A DNA stretch of 64,000 nt, from the NCBI RefSeq assembly GCF_002234675.1, contig NC_019869.2:11456015-11520014 (forward strand), given 5' to 3'. This DNA comes from Oryzias latipes (lineage: Eukaryota > Chordata > Actinopteri > Beloniformes > Adrianichthyidae). The translations under genes were made by a program, and so were the position numbers. Within the stretch, counting starts at the first letter, position 1, and each line of letters starts with the position of its first letter. The notes below the pieces were generated by a model, which saw nothing but the letters and a program-made list of their open reading frames with translations, did no database searches and was not told where the DNA came from. Of the stretch, positions 11,448 to 23,800 are shown piece after piece.

Positions 11448-12355
11448 AGGTGGCAGAGCCACGAGTCAGCAGATTTCAATTTAGGATCCGCTGTGTTGTT
11501 AAGGTACAATCATGGTCACTTCTCTGCAGTCCTAAAGGTCTGAATGTAGAAGAGTCATGTATGTCTGTATTGATCCAGGCTTTTGTTTTGATACATGAGC
11601 TCGTCTTTTAAAACGCATGCTTATACGATGTGACTGCAAGTGGAAAACCACAGAATTCCCTCCCGTTCTTGAAGGAATATTAAGAAGTTACTCTAAGAAA
11701 AGAAGAAGCAATGTATTTTCTGTGTCCTTAGCCTATCCTGAACATGTGTAAATGATAAAGCAGCCATACAAGTATATATTTTCTTTGATTTAGTCACAGA
11801 ATTCAAAGCTTAAGTGAAGTTTGAGCTGCTTTAACTCACCTGAATGTGTACATAAAACTATAGAATCATATGAAGATTTTCTTCTGTCCTGTTGTGCGCG
11901 AGTGTTTTGCAAAGATGTCAGATGACGTAAAACAAAAACAGCACCACATTTATATGTATCTGCACTAAAAAAAGGCTTTACTCTGAATGTACTGTACATA
12001 AATGACACATTAAAAAAAGTGGACAGAAGTGTGAATAGCTGTCGTAAAGCAGGTACCGTTACCTCCATCATGTTTAGGGGACCTTTCACTTCCTGTGGTG
12101 CACTTTTTTTCATTTTGATCAAGCAGAATTGCTGATGCGTCAGGTTATAGGATGAATTGCAGGGTGTTGAGTTCCAATTTGAACCTTTTTAAAATAATAA
12201 CTGTGAAGAAGTTGCTGCTTTGTGCAGGTTTGTTAGATCCTTATGACTGATAGAAATATATTTTCTTTGAGCTTTACAACACATCCTGTTCACTTACAAC
12301 GTATCTGGAGCATGACATTCAAAAAAAATGTTTTCCTCAAAGTAGTATTTTGTGT

Positions 12356-12820
12356 GCACAAATACGGATTTTGTGGGTACAAATTAATATTTTGTGAACA
12401 CATATTAGTAGTTGAACATATTGAATATATTAAAATACTAATTTGTTTTCACAAAATACTAATTTTTACCGACAAAATCCTTATTTGTGCCCTAAAAATG
12501 CTCATTTTTCCCCATGAAATGCTAGTTTGTAGATACAAAATGCTAATTTTCCTGCTCAAAATTCTGATTTGTGATAGTTTGTACACATGAATAGCTATTT
12601 GTACACACGAAATGCTAATTTTTCCCCACGAAATACTTGTTTGTACACACGAAATGCTAATTTTCCCCCATGTAATGCTAGTTTATACTCAGAAATTGCT
12701 TATTTTACTGCACAAAATGCTCATTTGCACACAACAAATGCAGATTTTTCTCCCCACGATGTGCTATTTTGTACACACAAAATGCTCATTGGTGCCCACC
12801 AAATGCTCATTAGTGTGCAG
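12356..12820 (+). repeat. Degenerate minisatellite, about 21-bp unit, roughly 21 units
   Basis: Tandem units of the form CAAAATGCTAATTTTTCCCCA and CAAAATGCTCATTTGTACACA, tending to alternate as a 42-bp higher-order unit. Because the unit is a multiple of three, frames stay open across it and give a seven-residue protein periodicity (K-M-L-I-F/C). I take these frames as by-products, not genes. Confidence 0.85.
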
Positions 12821-13021
12821 CACTAATTAATTCATTTGAGGTATCCAATTTTTTTATGTCATGTCCAGGGCTCCGTAACCCCCCCTCACCTCTGTTACAG
12901 TGTTGTGTCAGGCTTGAATGTCTGCACATGCTCAGTCATATCAAGGCAAACAAATCTGTGTCCTTTCAGCCTGTTTCGTGGAAGAATGACGGGAAAATGT
13001 ATACAAAAAAACATCTTTATG

Positions 13022-13027
13022 AATAAA
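13022..13027 (+). terminator. Candidate poly(A) signal for tax1bp1
   Basis: AATAAA about 1.6 kb after the stop. Weak evidence alone. Confidence 0.3.
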
Positions 13028-13115
13028 TTAAGCTAGTCTACATGCACTTCATGGCCTTTCTGTCTTTGTGTCAAACGGACAAAAATTCTCCCTTTTGAGC
13101 TACACAGCTTATCAC

Positions 13116-13121
13116 TTTATT
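13116..13121 (-). terminator. Candidate poly(A) signal for jazf1
   Basis: TTTATT on the plus strand, hence AATAAA on the jazf1 strand, about 1.7 kb after the jazf1 stop. Long 3' UTRs are usual for JAZF1. Confidence 0.35.
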
Positions 13122-14812
13122 TTTGCAAAGGTTTTTTTTTTTTTCCCAGACATTTTCTGTTTACATGAAAGCAGCTCACCTTTTGTAAAGAAAAACAGTT
13201 TGACATCATTTACAAATCACTGGTCAGAACCTGTTGAACCCCCATACAAAAAGAAAACATTGGTCTCCACGTCACATATGAAAATATAATTTAAAAGCAC
13301 TTGACAACAGACACACGAACGATACATTCACTGTACATGGTATATTGGAGTCCCTCATCTCTTCATGTGAAGATCTTCCACTTCTCTTCTTCCTGTTTGT
13401 GTTAATACTGCAGGTGAAACTGGAAACGTCTAAAGAGTTTGGCTTTTTTTTTTGCTTGTTTGAGAGCTTTCAACACCCTGAACATGCTGAAAACACTATA
13501 AAGTGATGCCAAATATATAATCTCTATACGATCGGGTAAACCTCTGCTTAAGAAATAAATGACAAACTTTTTGTCTGCAGGCAACGACGCACAACAATCC
13601 TGCGCCATAGGAGTCGAACCAGCAGCCTGGCGCAGAAACATGAGACATTCAAACACAGAAACACCAACATACTTCCTCCGCTGATCAATTTTTGTTACTG
13701 CTGGACAGACACCTAAAACAGACTTCTTCAAATACAAAAAAAAAAAGAAAACCTCAGAAAGCATGCATGAAAACATTCACTCGCTCTTTTGGAGGTGCAA
13801 CTGCCGCCTCCTCCATTGTAAAATCCCCCCTCCCCTCCCATCAGGCACATGGTATGGTCAATGTTTGGCAGTGGAGAGCTGTTGGCAACGACCATAAAAG
13901 GAAAAAGAGAGAGAAAAAAAAGCCACAAAAAGGAATTTTGGCAACTGGATTGCAGGGAAGCTACTTCTGAGGGTGCGAAGCAGCTCCGGCACTCTGAATG
14001 AAGAAACGCTGGGGGTAAGGGCGCTCTACGTGGGGGTGAGGGGGTGAAGACCGCCTTCCTGATCAACAGTGAAATGATCCACCTGACCCCGAAAATGGCC
14101 AAACGGAAATTTGAAGGTTTTACAAAAACTACACACTCAAGTCCAACAGCTTGCAACCCACAAAGCTGCCAGCCAGCAAAGGAACACTTACAGATGTCCA
14201 AAATATAGAAAATAAAGCTTGAAAATAAAGGAACTTTCATGAATACGCCTGTGAATAGTTTTTATATTTCATATACATATCTTTATATAGTTTACATATG
14301 TCAATATATCTGTTATAGTATAACTTAACTCTTTCTGCAAATCTCCCAGAAGTGACATTGAAGGCAGATCTGAATCTGGACTGGGCCCAGTCAGAACCGC
14401 TGTACTCCAGAACCCAACTTTTCCCGCTCGGGGGGGGGGGGTGCTGACAAGGCAGGAGTCTGACGCACTTCTCGATCCGTGTCTTCCTTTCGTTTCTTTT
14501 GTTTTTTTGTCTTTTCTTTCTGATTTTTTTTTTTCGTTAGCACCTTATGTAAGTCAAACAATAGAGTAAAATGATAGCATATACGAATGTGCAAATATGT
14601 ACCATAATAAAAAAATACTACAAAGATACTTTTCTGTCCAAAAATACAAGTGATAAAACATAGATAGAAAAAAATACGCAACATGAACGAAAAATGGTGA
14701 CAAATAACAGAAAATGAGAACAACTTAAAGCATGCACTTGATCCTTTAGTGTGTTGGGGTGCAGGGACAGTCAGGGCGGGGCTACATTTGGGGTACTTGA
14801 TGATCGCAGGAC
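13122..14812 (-). other. jazf1: Probable jazf1 3' UTR
   Basis: Non-coding, repeat-poor and AT-rich sequence between the jazf1 stop and the candidate poly(A) signal. Contains a short G tract (14430-14442). The long minus-strand open frames here have no recognisable protein. Confidence 0.45.
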
Positions 14813-17800
14813 CTAGCCTTGAATTTTGCGCAACATCTCGGTGGACACGGGCGGGTGGAAGTTGATGGTGTGGTGCCTCAGACCCTGGGACGTCTTGTAG
14901 CTCTTGCCGCAGCGACACTTGAAGGGTTTCCTCACACGGATCTGAGTGCGGTGGCCGTTCTTGGCGTGGTATTTGATGCCGTTCACATTCTGATGGAAGA
15001 AGACAAACCGGAGAAAAACACTCATGAAATACTACAATTCACCAGTCCATTTTTATTTCAAGAAATTTCTTTTTTCCCCAGCAAAAAACAACTTTTATGT
15101 TAGTTCCTTAACCCTTGTGCTATCCTAGGCACTTTAACATTGGGAGTTGGGTCATCTAGACCCACTAGACAGTGCTCTGAACCTTTTTTCTTCAATGATT
15201 TGTGATCTTCACTGGTGTCCATGGATTACATGAAATCTTTCCACCTTTATCCACCTTTGTCATGGTAGGAATAACACGTCAATGTACGGGTGGGGTCATA
15301 GGATAGCACAAGGGTTACGTGGGATTTTCATAATTTAATAAAAGATTTTTTTTTTTTGTTTAAGTCTATTTTACTTTAAATACTTTAAATCCAAATCATG
15401 ATCGGGAGCGCATAAAAAATGCCATTCAAAAAAGCTTGTAGTTGTTCCGTACAAATTACAATCGGTGGGCACAAGCGCCCTGCTCTGCTCCATTCTGATG
15501 CATCCATCTACGTCTTTGATTTCCTCATCTGAGCTGGAATCTGGCTCAAAACTGTATGCCTGGATAGCTCCAATATTGCTCCACATTTCTGTTTCACCGG
15601 TAATGTTAGATTGGTGGTGTGTGGGAATGATGGGAAATAAGGGCAGGCTCACTCCGTGCCAAGGGTTTTCCCCACAACTCGGTGGCTAATTTATATTGAA
15701 CGACTGCAGAAACGATGTCCTAGTAAACTAGAATCCTAATTTAAAGACCGCTGGGAACACTTCTTCATAGACCAAAAGATGACTTCTCTGAGTAGCTGCT
15801 CCCTCGTTTAGCAAAACACGGTCAAAGCATTTGTGTTCATCATTTTGTTTTCATTTTAGCACAAAGTCTTAAAACAGGATGGAAGAAAAAGTGGTGCAGA
15901 GAACCTCACTGCGCCCCCTGAAGCCTCCATTTCAGGAGGCGGAGCTTTGGCGCCTTCATGGCTGAAAATAGAGCGGTGGCGTTTTGAGCGGCGTATGTGA
16001 GGTGTTTAATTTAAAAAGGGACATTGTGTCAACTTGTAAAGAAAAATGACATGGGTCCCCCCTCTATAAGCTGCTTGAGTGAATCAGGAAGAGCGACAAA
16101 CTCCACCAACAGAAGATGTTTTCTTGTCCCCTTTTTCTCACCATTTCAAATATGAGGTCAGCATTAAACCCTGAAGGACCAAACACCAAATGTGGCTTTC
16201 CCACATCACTTTCTATTTGCCTTAAAGGGGAGTTTAGAATAATGTTCCAAAGCTGTCCATTCGTTAGGGAGCACAGAGCTGAAGGAGCTCTTTGTTTGGA
16301 GGTGCATTGAAATTCACGCAATGCAAACCTCCCATCATTTATTTATCTCTGCCCCCCATCAGGACAGAGTGGATTTATATTCAAACATTACGCGCAGACA
16401 TGTGATGTTGGTACAAAAGGACCAGTGTGGGCTGCAGCGCAGACGAAAGCTCATGTCCTGTGGCTGCGGAGGACTCTCCGTCTGCGCGTGAGGCCTTACC
16501 TTGTATCTCTTCTTGCAGCCGGGAACGGGGCAGGCGAACGGCTTCTCCTCGCCCCCGTTCATGCACATGGAGCTCAGGATGGACTCGGAGCTGATGGCAC
16601 TTTCTGTGGTCCAGGACTCATCGCTGTCTGACTCCTCGTAGTCTACTTCCTCCTCGTCATACTCGCTGCCTGGAGGCACAGTGGAGCCGCGCAGAGCAGA
16701 CAAACATTTGGATGAATTGCGGCTGGAGGAGCACAGTGCTATGAGGATTCATCACACGGAAAATGATATGAGACTCTCCTTTATTGCTTTTCTCTGTGAA
16801 ACGGACGCTAGTTTGATTAATAAACCACTGGAAGCAGACGAAACAGAAGATGTGTGTGAGTCAAAAATGCGGGGACTGGCATGGAGAAAGGGCTCATTAA
16901 GTGGGAGTGATCCCCATTACTCAGCCTGCAAACAGGGCTGAGAGCCCAACATTTTTCCACTCACATGCATGTACACACGCAGACTCACCGACCCCCGACC
17001 CCCCCCCCCCCCCCCCCCCCCACCACCACCACCAAACATAGAACAGGAAATGCTGCTCCCCAGCATGAGGAAGTGGATGGCACCCTGGCACATGTTGAAA
17101 GAATGCGAGTGTGTGCGTAAGCCAGGACCTAACACCACGTTTGCAACCATTTGGGCTGGAATTGGACATCTGCTTGGAGGCTGAGCGCCACCCGGCCCCG
17201 TTCAGGCGCACCGTGTGACAGCTGCTATGTAATTAGTCGAGTGTGAACTGGTTTGCTCTCTGCAGGAGCCGCCACACTCACAGGGGCCCTCAGTAGACGG
17301 ACATTTTTGCTGATGAACGGCTTGGAGGCGTTCAGATACATCTTCAAAAAAGTTTTCTGCTGAGTCATGCTCTCTTACCAGGCTTGTAAAGTTATGAAAG
17401 ATAAATGTTCTTTTAGTTGGTTTGTTTAAATTAGCTCCCCGTCAAACACGCATTATAACACACAAAGCGCACACACACACCTGTCGTACCTGTAGGTGTG
17501 CTGCTGCGGAATGAGGAGGAAGGGGTGATGGGGGGCGTGACAGGAGGCGTCAGGTTACCGCTGGTGTGGCGGGGAGGCGTGGCCGTGCTGTTCCTGGACA
17601 TTCCTCCCGTGATGGACAGGGACAGCTTTGGCGTGGCCTTCTTCTTCATGGTCTCCTGCTCCCGGCGTGCGGCGTCTGTCATGAACCTGACGAGACACCA
17701 GGGCTATTAAAGTCCCACTCTGATCATCTTTTTGACTCTTGTAAAGTGTTCCCATTAGGATTATGCCGCTTTTAGGCCAAATCAAAAACCTGTGTCGTCT

Positions 17801-20800
17801 TGTAGGACATAGTTTCTGTAGAGCGGCAGGAGTTCATTAGAAATTCACCTCTGAGTTGTGGGCGGGACAGTTGGTGCAGAGCAACCCCGCCCCCATCACC
17901 CGTAACTAAGTGCTCTCTGTGTATGTGCGCTCCCCCTGGCTTACAGCCCCTCACATCCCCAAACCTAACATTATCAGTGTAACAAAAATGGCGAGCAATA
18001 TTGCAACTCGCCAGCTGTACAGTTCTGATCCAGATTCCAGCTCAGACGAGGAAAACAAAGACGGATCTAGTTGTCTATAAAGATGCATCTGAATGGAGCT
18101 TGTGGCCCGCCCAGAGTATTTTCTATGTGACAAATATGATCATTTCCAAACGCATTTTCCATCTGCTCCAAATTTACGATTTGAATAAAGAAATCTTGTA
18201 TTTTCTGCACTGTAAGTCGTAGCGACAAATATAAAGAAAAAAATCGAGGACAAGTCACACTGGAGCATAAGTCCCCATTTTAGGAGAAAAGTGCGACGCT
18301 TCTAAACAACTTTGCCAAGACCCACATAAGATGGAGCGCTGCTTCTTCTTGTGTGTTGCTGTCAATGGCAAATACTGATTCACACAACTACAGCGCCCTC
18401 TAGCAGCTTTTAGTGGGAAAATTACAAACATATGATCCTTTTTATATAAAAAAAACCTCACATATAAGTCGTACTTGAGTATGAGTCACACCAAAAAAAA
18501 AAAAAAAAAACTTACACTCTATGAAACTTAATTTTTTATTTATGTCCTCCATCATCAGGAAAATGCCAAAAGAACATGTTTGGAAGACAAGCATAAACCA
18601 AACCCAATTGGATTAATTGATTCCTCCATGCTATTGGTGGCTTCATCATCCATATAAATAATGAGTATCTTGTGAGAAACGACCCAGCAGAATGAAGAAC
18701 CCTCAGACAGTGAACATGGATGACATTTACAGCCTCACCACTTCAGCAGTTGTTACTGAAAACAAACCATTCTTCCCCTCCCTTTTGGTCTTTACTTTTG
18801 GCGGAGGAAGTTGACACATTGATTTGCTGCACAAACACACACACACACACACATGCTGTGTGGACCTGCGGCGCTGCCTCTGGCGGCACAGCGAGGAGGA
18901 GTGACTCTGCGGTTTGCTGTGCTGGTTTACAGATAAGTGCTCTGTCTGTGGGAAGACATCAGTCATTCCGCATTCTCCCGGGCGAGTCACATGAACGCAC
19001 GCCTTCTGTGGGTGGAGCAATGCTGCCCTCTATGGTCACACGCGTCAGCCAGCGAATGAGTGTACCTGTTGATGTAGCTCAGGGCCAGGTATGTTGGCTG
19101 CTGTTGCTCCTGCTTCTCCAGGACCCGCGGATCTGTGTCTGAGAAGCAAACAGACATGCGGATTAGTCACCTTTCACCAAACGTGTGAACACATACTGAC
19201 TCAGAGGATTGCTGGTTGGTTTCCCACCATGTGCTCCAAGATTATCTTTAATTTACAGCCTCCCGCCCCCATCTCAGGGGCTTTTTAATCATTTCCGGAA
19301 AAAAAGGAAAAGAACTATGTAAACTGAAGCAGAAATCTGAGATGGATGTACAGTGCTACAATGCAGCATTTTCCAGCTGACTTGTAATGATAGTGAGGCC
19401 ATTTCCACAGCCCAAAGGGGAGCAGCAGGAGCGTTAAAGGCCCACCTCCCCATCCCTGCTAAACAGGAGCAACTCCATGAAACCACTGATGCATCGTCTG
19501 TATTTATCTGTGAACTACCAGCGCCACTAAGTGTTCAACCGGGGTGCAGCAGACGTCATGTGCCAGCATGCGTCAGCCTGTGCACAAACAAGGCCGGAGT
19601 AATTGCTTCTGCATCTTTAATGGTTTACAGATGTACTGCAAATGAGATTCGAGAGCTCTTTTTATCTAACCTGAAGTGTAAGTCTGTGAGTGTGTGTGTT
19701 TTCCCCGGTGGCTTTTAGGCTTTCACACCTCATAATTAAGAAAAAAAAAGGGAGAATGCAGACTTCCCAGAGAGCAGGAGAACACCAAGGACGCCGGCGC
19801 AGCGAGGAAAACACCCACAGAGGGGTGAAACCTTCTGAGGGGGGGTGGAGGATGGCAAGGGTTGGATTATCTACACAGACAAGCAGGCCCACTAAGTCAC
19901 TCACTCACTTTAATGTAAGGTTCTCCTCTGAGGTGGTCTGGGAGGCTTTTATGGCTGAGCCTTTCTAACCGTATACTTGCTGCTCAGATGTGGAGACCAG
20001 AGCAGCATTAGAAAACACACACCACTTAATCTATAGTGTGATTAAGTTAAGTCCAGCTTCCTGCAGCAGGAATTAAAAAACTACATTGGATTTCTGGATT
20101 TTAGAGAGCTGATTATAAAGAAAAACAACTTTCTTTCTGCCTTAATTGTTTCCATGAAAGCCATGCCATGCTTAGGGATCCTGGATGCCCAGGGAGCAGC
20201 AAATTGCAGATGAGGTAAGCGTGTGCATGTGTGTGTGGAGATGGGGAGGGGTGTTAGTGGTCAGTGAACCAGGTGCAGAGCTGCAGTAAATGTTCGCCGG
20301 CTTTACGACTTCCGCACACCTAGCAGGACAGGAAGCCAACACACTGCAGGTCCTGCTGCCGAGGCTGGAGGACAACGAGAGCGCCGCCTCATAAGATGTG
20401 ACTGCAGGTCCATTTGTTTCTTTCACTGTATGCCCTAACATTGTTCTTTGCTTGTGCGTGATTGTAGGTTTATTGCGTCTGTGTTTTCAGGTAGGAATTC
20501 ACGAGAACAGATTTTGATCTATTGCAAAAGAGTTCCCAGAAGTCTGTTAATTATGATGATGCCGTTTTTAGTCAAAATCTAAAAACCTGTTATTTTCTAG
20601 GGCATAGTTTCTGCAGAGCGGCATAGCAGAGCTATCCAGCAGCTGCCCTGCAGTTATGAGCCAGATTCCAGCTCAGATGAGGAAAACAAAGACGTACATG
20701 GACCTATTTTTCTACAAGTGGATGCATCAGAATGGAGCAGAGCAGAGAGCTTGTGACCTGCCCAGTGTAGCTTTTACATCACAAATGTGCTCTTTTTCAA

Positions 20801-23800
20801 ATTTTATTTTTTTTATCTGCTCCTGATTCACAATGAATATAAATGCAGAGGCAATTTTGAGCTCAATTTTCTCAATAAACGTCTTCCATCATCCCAAAAA
20901 TGCAACAAGAACATGTTATAAACACCAAAACACAATTTTCAGAGTATGTCTTTTAAGATATGTTGACCAATTATATCAACTGATCTGCAATTGTGAACTT
21001 GAACTTGCCTTAACTACAAAACATCCCGTATTTTAAAGTATTGAGCTCCTAGAGTTCAATAAATCCTGCCACTCTTGAATGCAGCGTTTGTTGATGAGCA
21101 GACGCACTTGTGGCCATGCAGTCTGGAAAAAATAGCAGCAAAGAAAAGTTTATATTGATCTATAAAAAGTACAAATTCACGCAACATTTCCCTCCCAAAA
21201 GGCTGCCAGTTTATTGTGTAAATGTTGTCATCCAATCAAAAGTTGCTCCACTTTTTTTCCTAACTTCCATCTTCACTTCCGGTGCAATGCTGCCCCCTGG
21301 TGGTGACGTCAACGCTCGTGTCCATCGCCACATGGATCCACATGCATCTATACGTGTTGAAAGCAGGCCAAGAATGCACGGCTTGTTGTGCAGCCGCGCT
21401 AATTAAGCCGCAGAAAGGATTTTAACGTGTTTCTAGAGCAGCAGGCAGCCGGATGACGGGAGAGGGCTGGAGGATGTGCCGGAGCAAGGATGGGTGGGGG
21501 GAGGGGGGTAGAGTGTGTGTGTTGGGTAAGGGATGGTGGGGGGCAAACCTGTCTGTAATTACTCTTCCCAGAGCTTGGTGTGGCCCTCCAGCCCGCTGAA
21601 AGAGCCTGTGTGCTTGTGAGTGTGTGTGCGGGGTGAAAAGAGAGGGTCTGCAGATTCCAGCTCGGGATGGCAGCTCAGTAATTGCTCTACCACGCCCTCA
21701 CAGGTCATTTAGGAAGTATGGTGAGCACACTGGTGCATGTACAAACATGCACCCCCTTCCCATGTCGCACCTTTTGAAAATGAGATGGGAGACAAACTAG
21801 CAAGTAAAGTTTTGGCCCCAAAGCAGATTGTGCTCGTGGCTAAAGGAGACATGCGCCCGTTTCCTTAGGTCTGAAGAGAGTTGGAACCAAATGTTGGAAC
21901 CGGAACAAGTCAATCCTGAATTTATTTCTGAACCATTGACTGTACATAAGCAATGGACTGAGTGACCCCTCACCCCTGCCGTTCCAAACAGGAAGTACCC
22001 ACTGGTTTCAAGAAGCCAAAATCCCATAGACCTCAATAGAGAAATAAACAGCTGTTACTCAGTCATCCCCTTTTTAGAATAACCGTTCTTGCTCTGAAAC
22101 CTTTTTGTCAACATGTTCTTTCCAATCCCATTTCTTTTCCGTAGTGCAAGTAATTTGAGTTATAAACGGACCAATCAGATGACTCATTAACAACATGTGG
22201 TGCCTGCCTGAGAAGACTTTTAGTGGTAGGGGTGCAGAGTTCCAACAAGCTCACACCTGATCGTCGTTGTCATAGAAACCGTGAGTCAGACCCATTGGAA
22301 CCAATCACTCCTCACTGATGATGTCTGGTTCCAAAATGTCAGCGTCTGTTTTGCAAAAAAAATTGACTTCATTTCGTTCAAGCCGGGAGTGAACCATTAT
22401 CTATGAGTGACATCAACGGTGTTCAGTCCAGTTCTCGTATACAGTCGCTGTTTGGTACCAACTCTAGCTGATCATAGAGAAAAAGGAAAAACGTTTTTTT
22501 CAACTAACATTTAAAATGTACTGACATACGTGACGTATTTCCCGTCAATATAATAATTTAGGTATCCGAACTATCCTGCATTCATTTTATTTTTTTTAAC
22601 CACGAGGGGTTAAACTCAGTGCTTTTGTTTGACACTCCCAAGTCTGGATAAATGTAAAAATACAATCAATCGTGCCAACAACAAACATGACCCAAGTTAA
22701 CAACGATAACGACCGGTGCCACTGGCCTAAACGGGGGGCGGTGGAACTTGAACAACTGTTGGTTGAAAAGGAGGAAGGCGTATTAGTGGGCAAGGGAAAA
22801 GGAAAGACAGGAGCGTAGGACGTAAGAGTGGGAACTCGGAATGCAGCGACTTTGAGAGAGAAAGGTGGAGAGTTGGCGGACATGATAGACAAAAAGGAGG
22901 AAAAACTCTGTGTTCAAGAGATCAGATGGAAAAGGCAGCAAGACTTGATGCTGATGTGAGGATGACTCTGACAGTGATGAAAAGGATGAGGGTCAAACAG
23001 AGAAGTGAGACTTTGGCTGTGTCCAACATGGAGGGCTGTGTCCTTCCTGGGCTGCCTTTGTACGCTGCTTACGTCACAGCGTGCTGTCCAAGTCCAAACA
23101 CTACGGCCTTCTTTTCACCGATTTCAAGGATTGGTCTGGTGTATCCTTCTATGGTGTAAACATCCCAGGATGCACAGCTCTGAGATTTTCTGACAACATG
23201 GCGGAAGGTGAAGCGGGACCCGGAGCAGAAAATGGAGGGAGAGGCTGCTGTGGAGCAGGATGTAGAAAAGGTCTGTATGGATGAGGTGAGGAAGACATTG
23301 AGGAGGAGGAAGCAGTTTGACACCACATCCCGGAAGCAGAAACTTTTCACAGCTGAGGACAAAGCAGAAAATGAAAATGACTCAATCTGATCATCTTTTG
23401 ATCTAGTTTCAAAGCGTGCCCAGTGTTCTTTTAATTATAAATAAGTCGTTTTTAGCCAAAGTAAAGAAAACCTGAATCGGTTTCTAAAACATCGAGCGGC
23501 AGGAGTTAATCAGAAATTCACCTCTGAGTTGTGGGCAGGACTGTTGGCACAGAAGTAAGTCTTCGCTGATATCCCATCATCCCCTTGTTTACACTCTCTC
23601 CTGCTGGCGTACAGCCCCTCACAACCCTGAGCTACCATTAGCGGTGCAACAAAAACGGCGAGCAATATCGGAGCTCTCCAGCCGTACAGTTCTGAACCAG
23701 AGAGCAGCTTTACCGAGGAAAATGGAGATGTGCATGGATCGGTTCGTCTAAAAGAGAGACTTTGCTCCCCCGTTTCAGTTTCTACATCCCAACTGAGTAT

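Larger units (their letters stand above)
11448..13027 (+). other. Probable tax1bp1 3' UTR and downstream DNA
   Basis: Non-coding sequence after the tax1bp1 stop. The first good AATAAA is far away at 13022-13027; an ATTAAA at 12009-12014 is a nearer alternative. It includes the 21-bp minisatellite. The true transcript end cannot be fixed from sequence. Confidence 0.4.

Noticed and set aside
12243..12826. Two long plus-strand open frames after tax1bp1
   Set aside because: They arise from the 21-bp tandem repeat, whose unit is a multiple of three.
13728..14918. Minus-strand open frames of 170 and 175 codons
   Set aside because: They cover the jazf1 3' UTR; the second shares only the last exon in another frame.
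22926..23390. Several overlapping open frames in jazf1 intron 1
   Set aside because: Next to a LINE endonuclease fragment; no intact protein and no splice structure.
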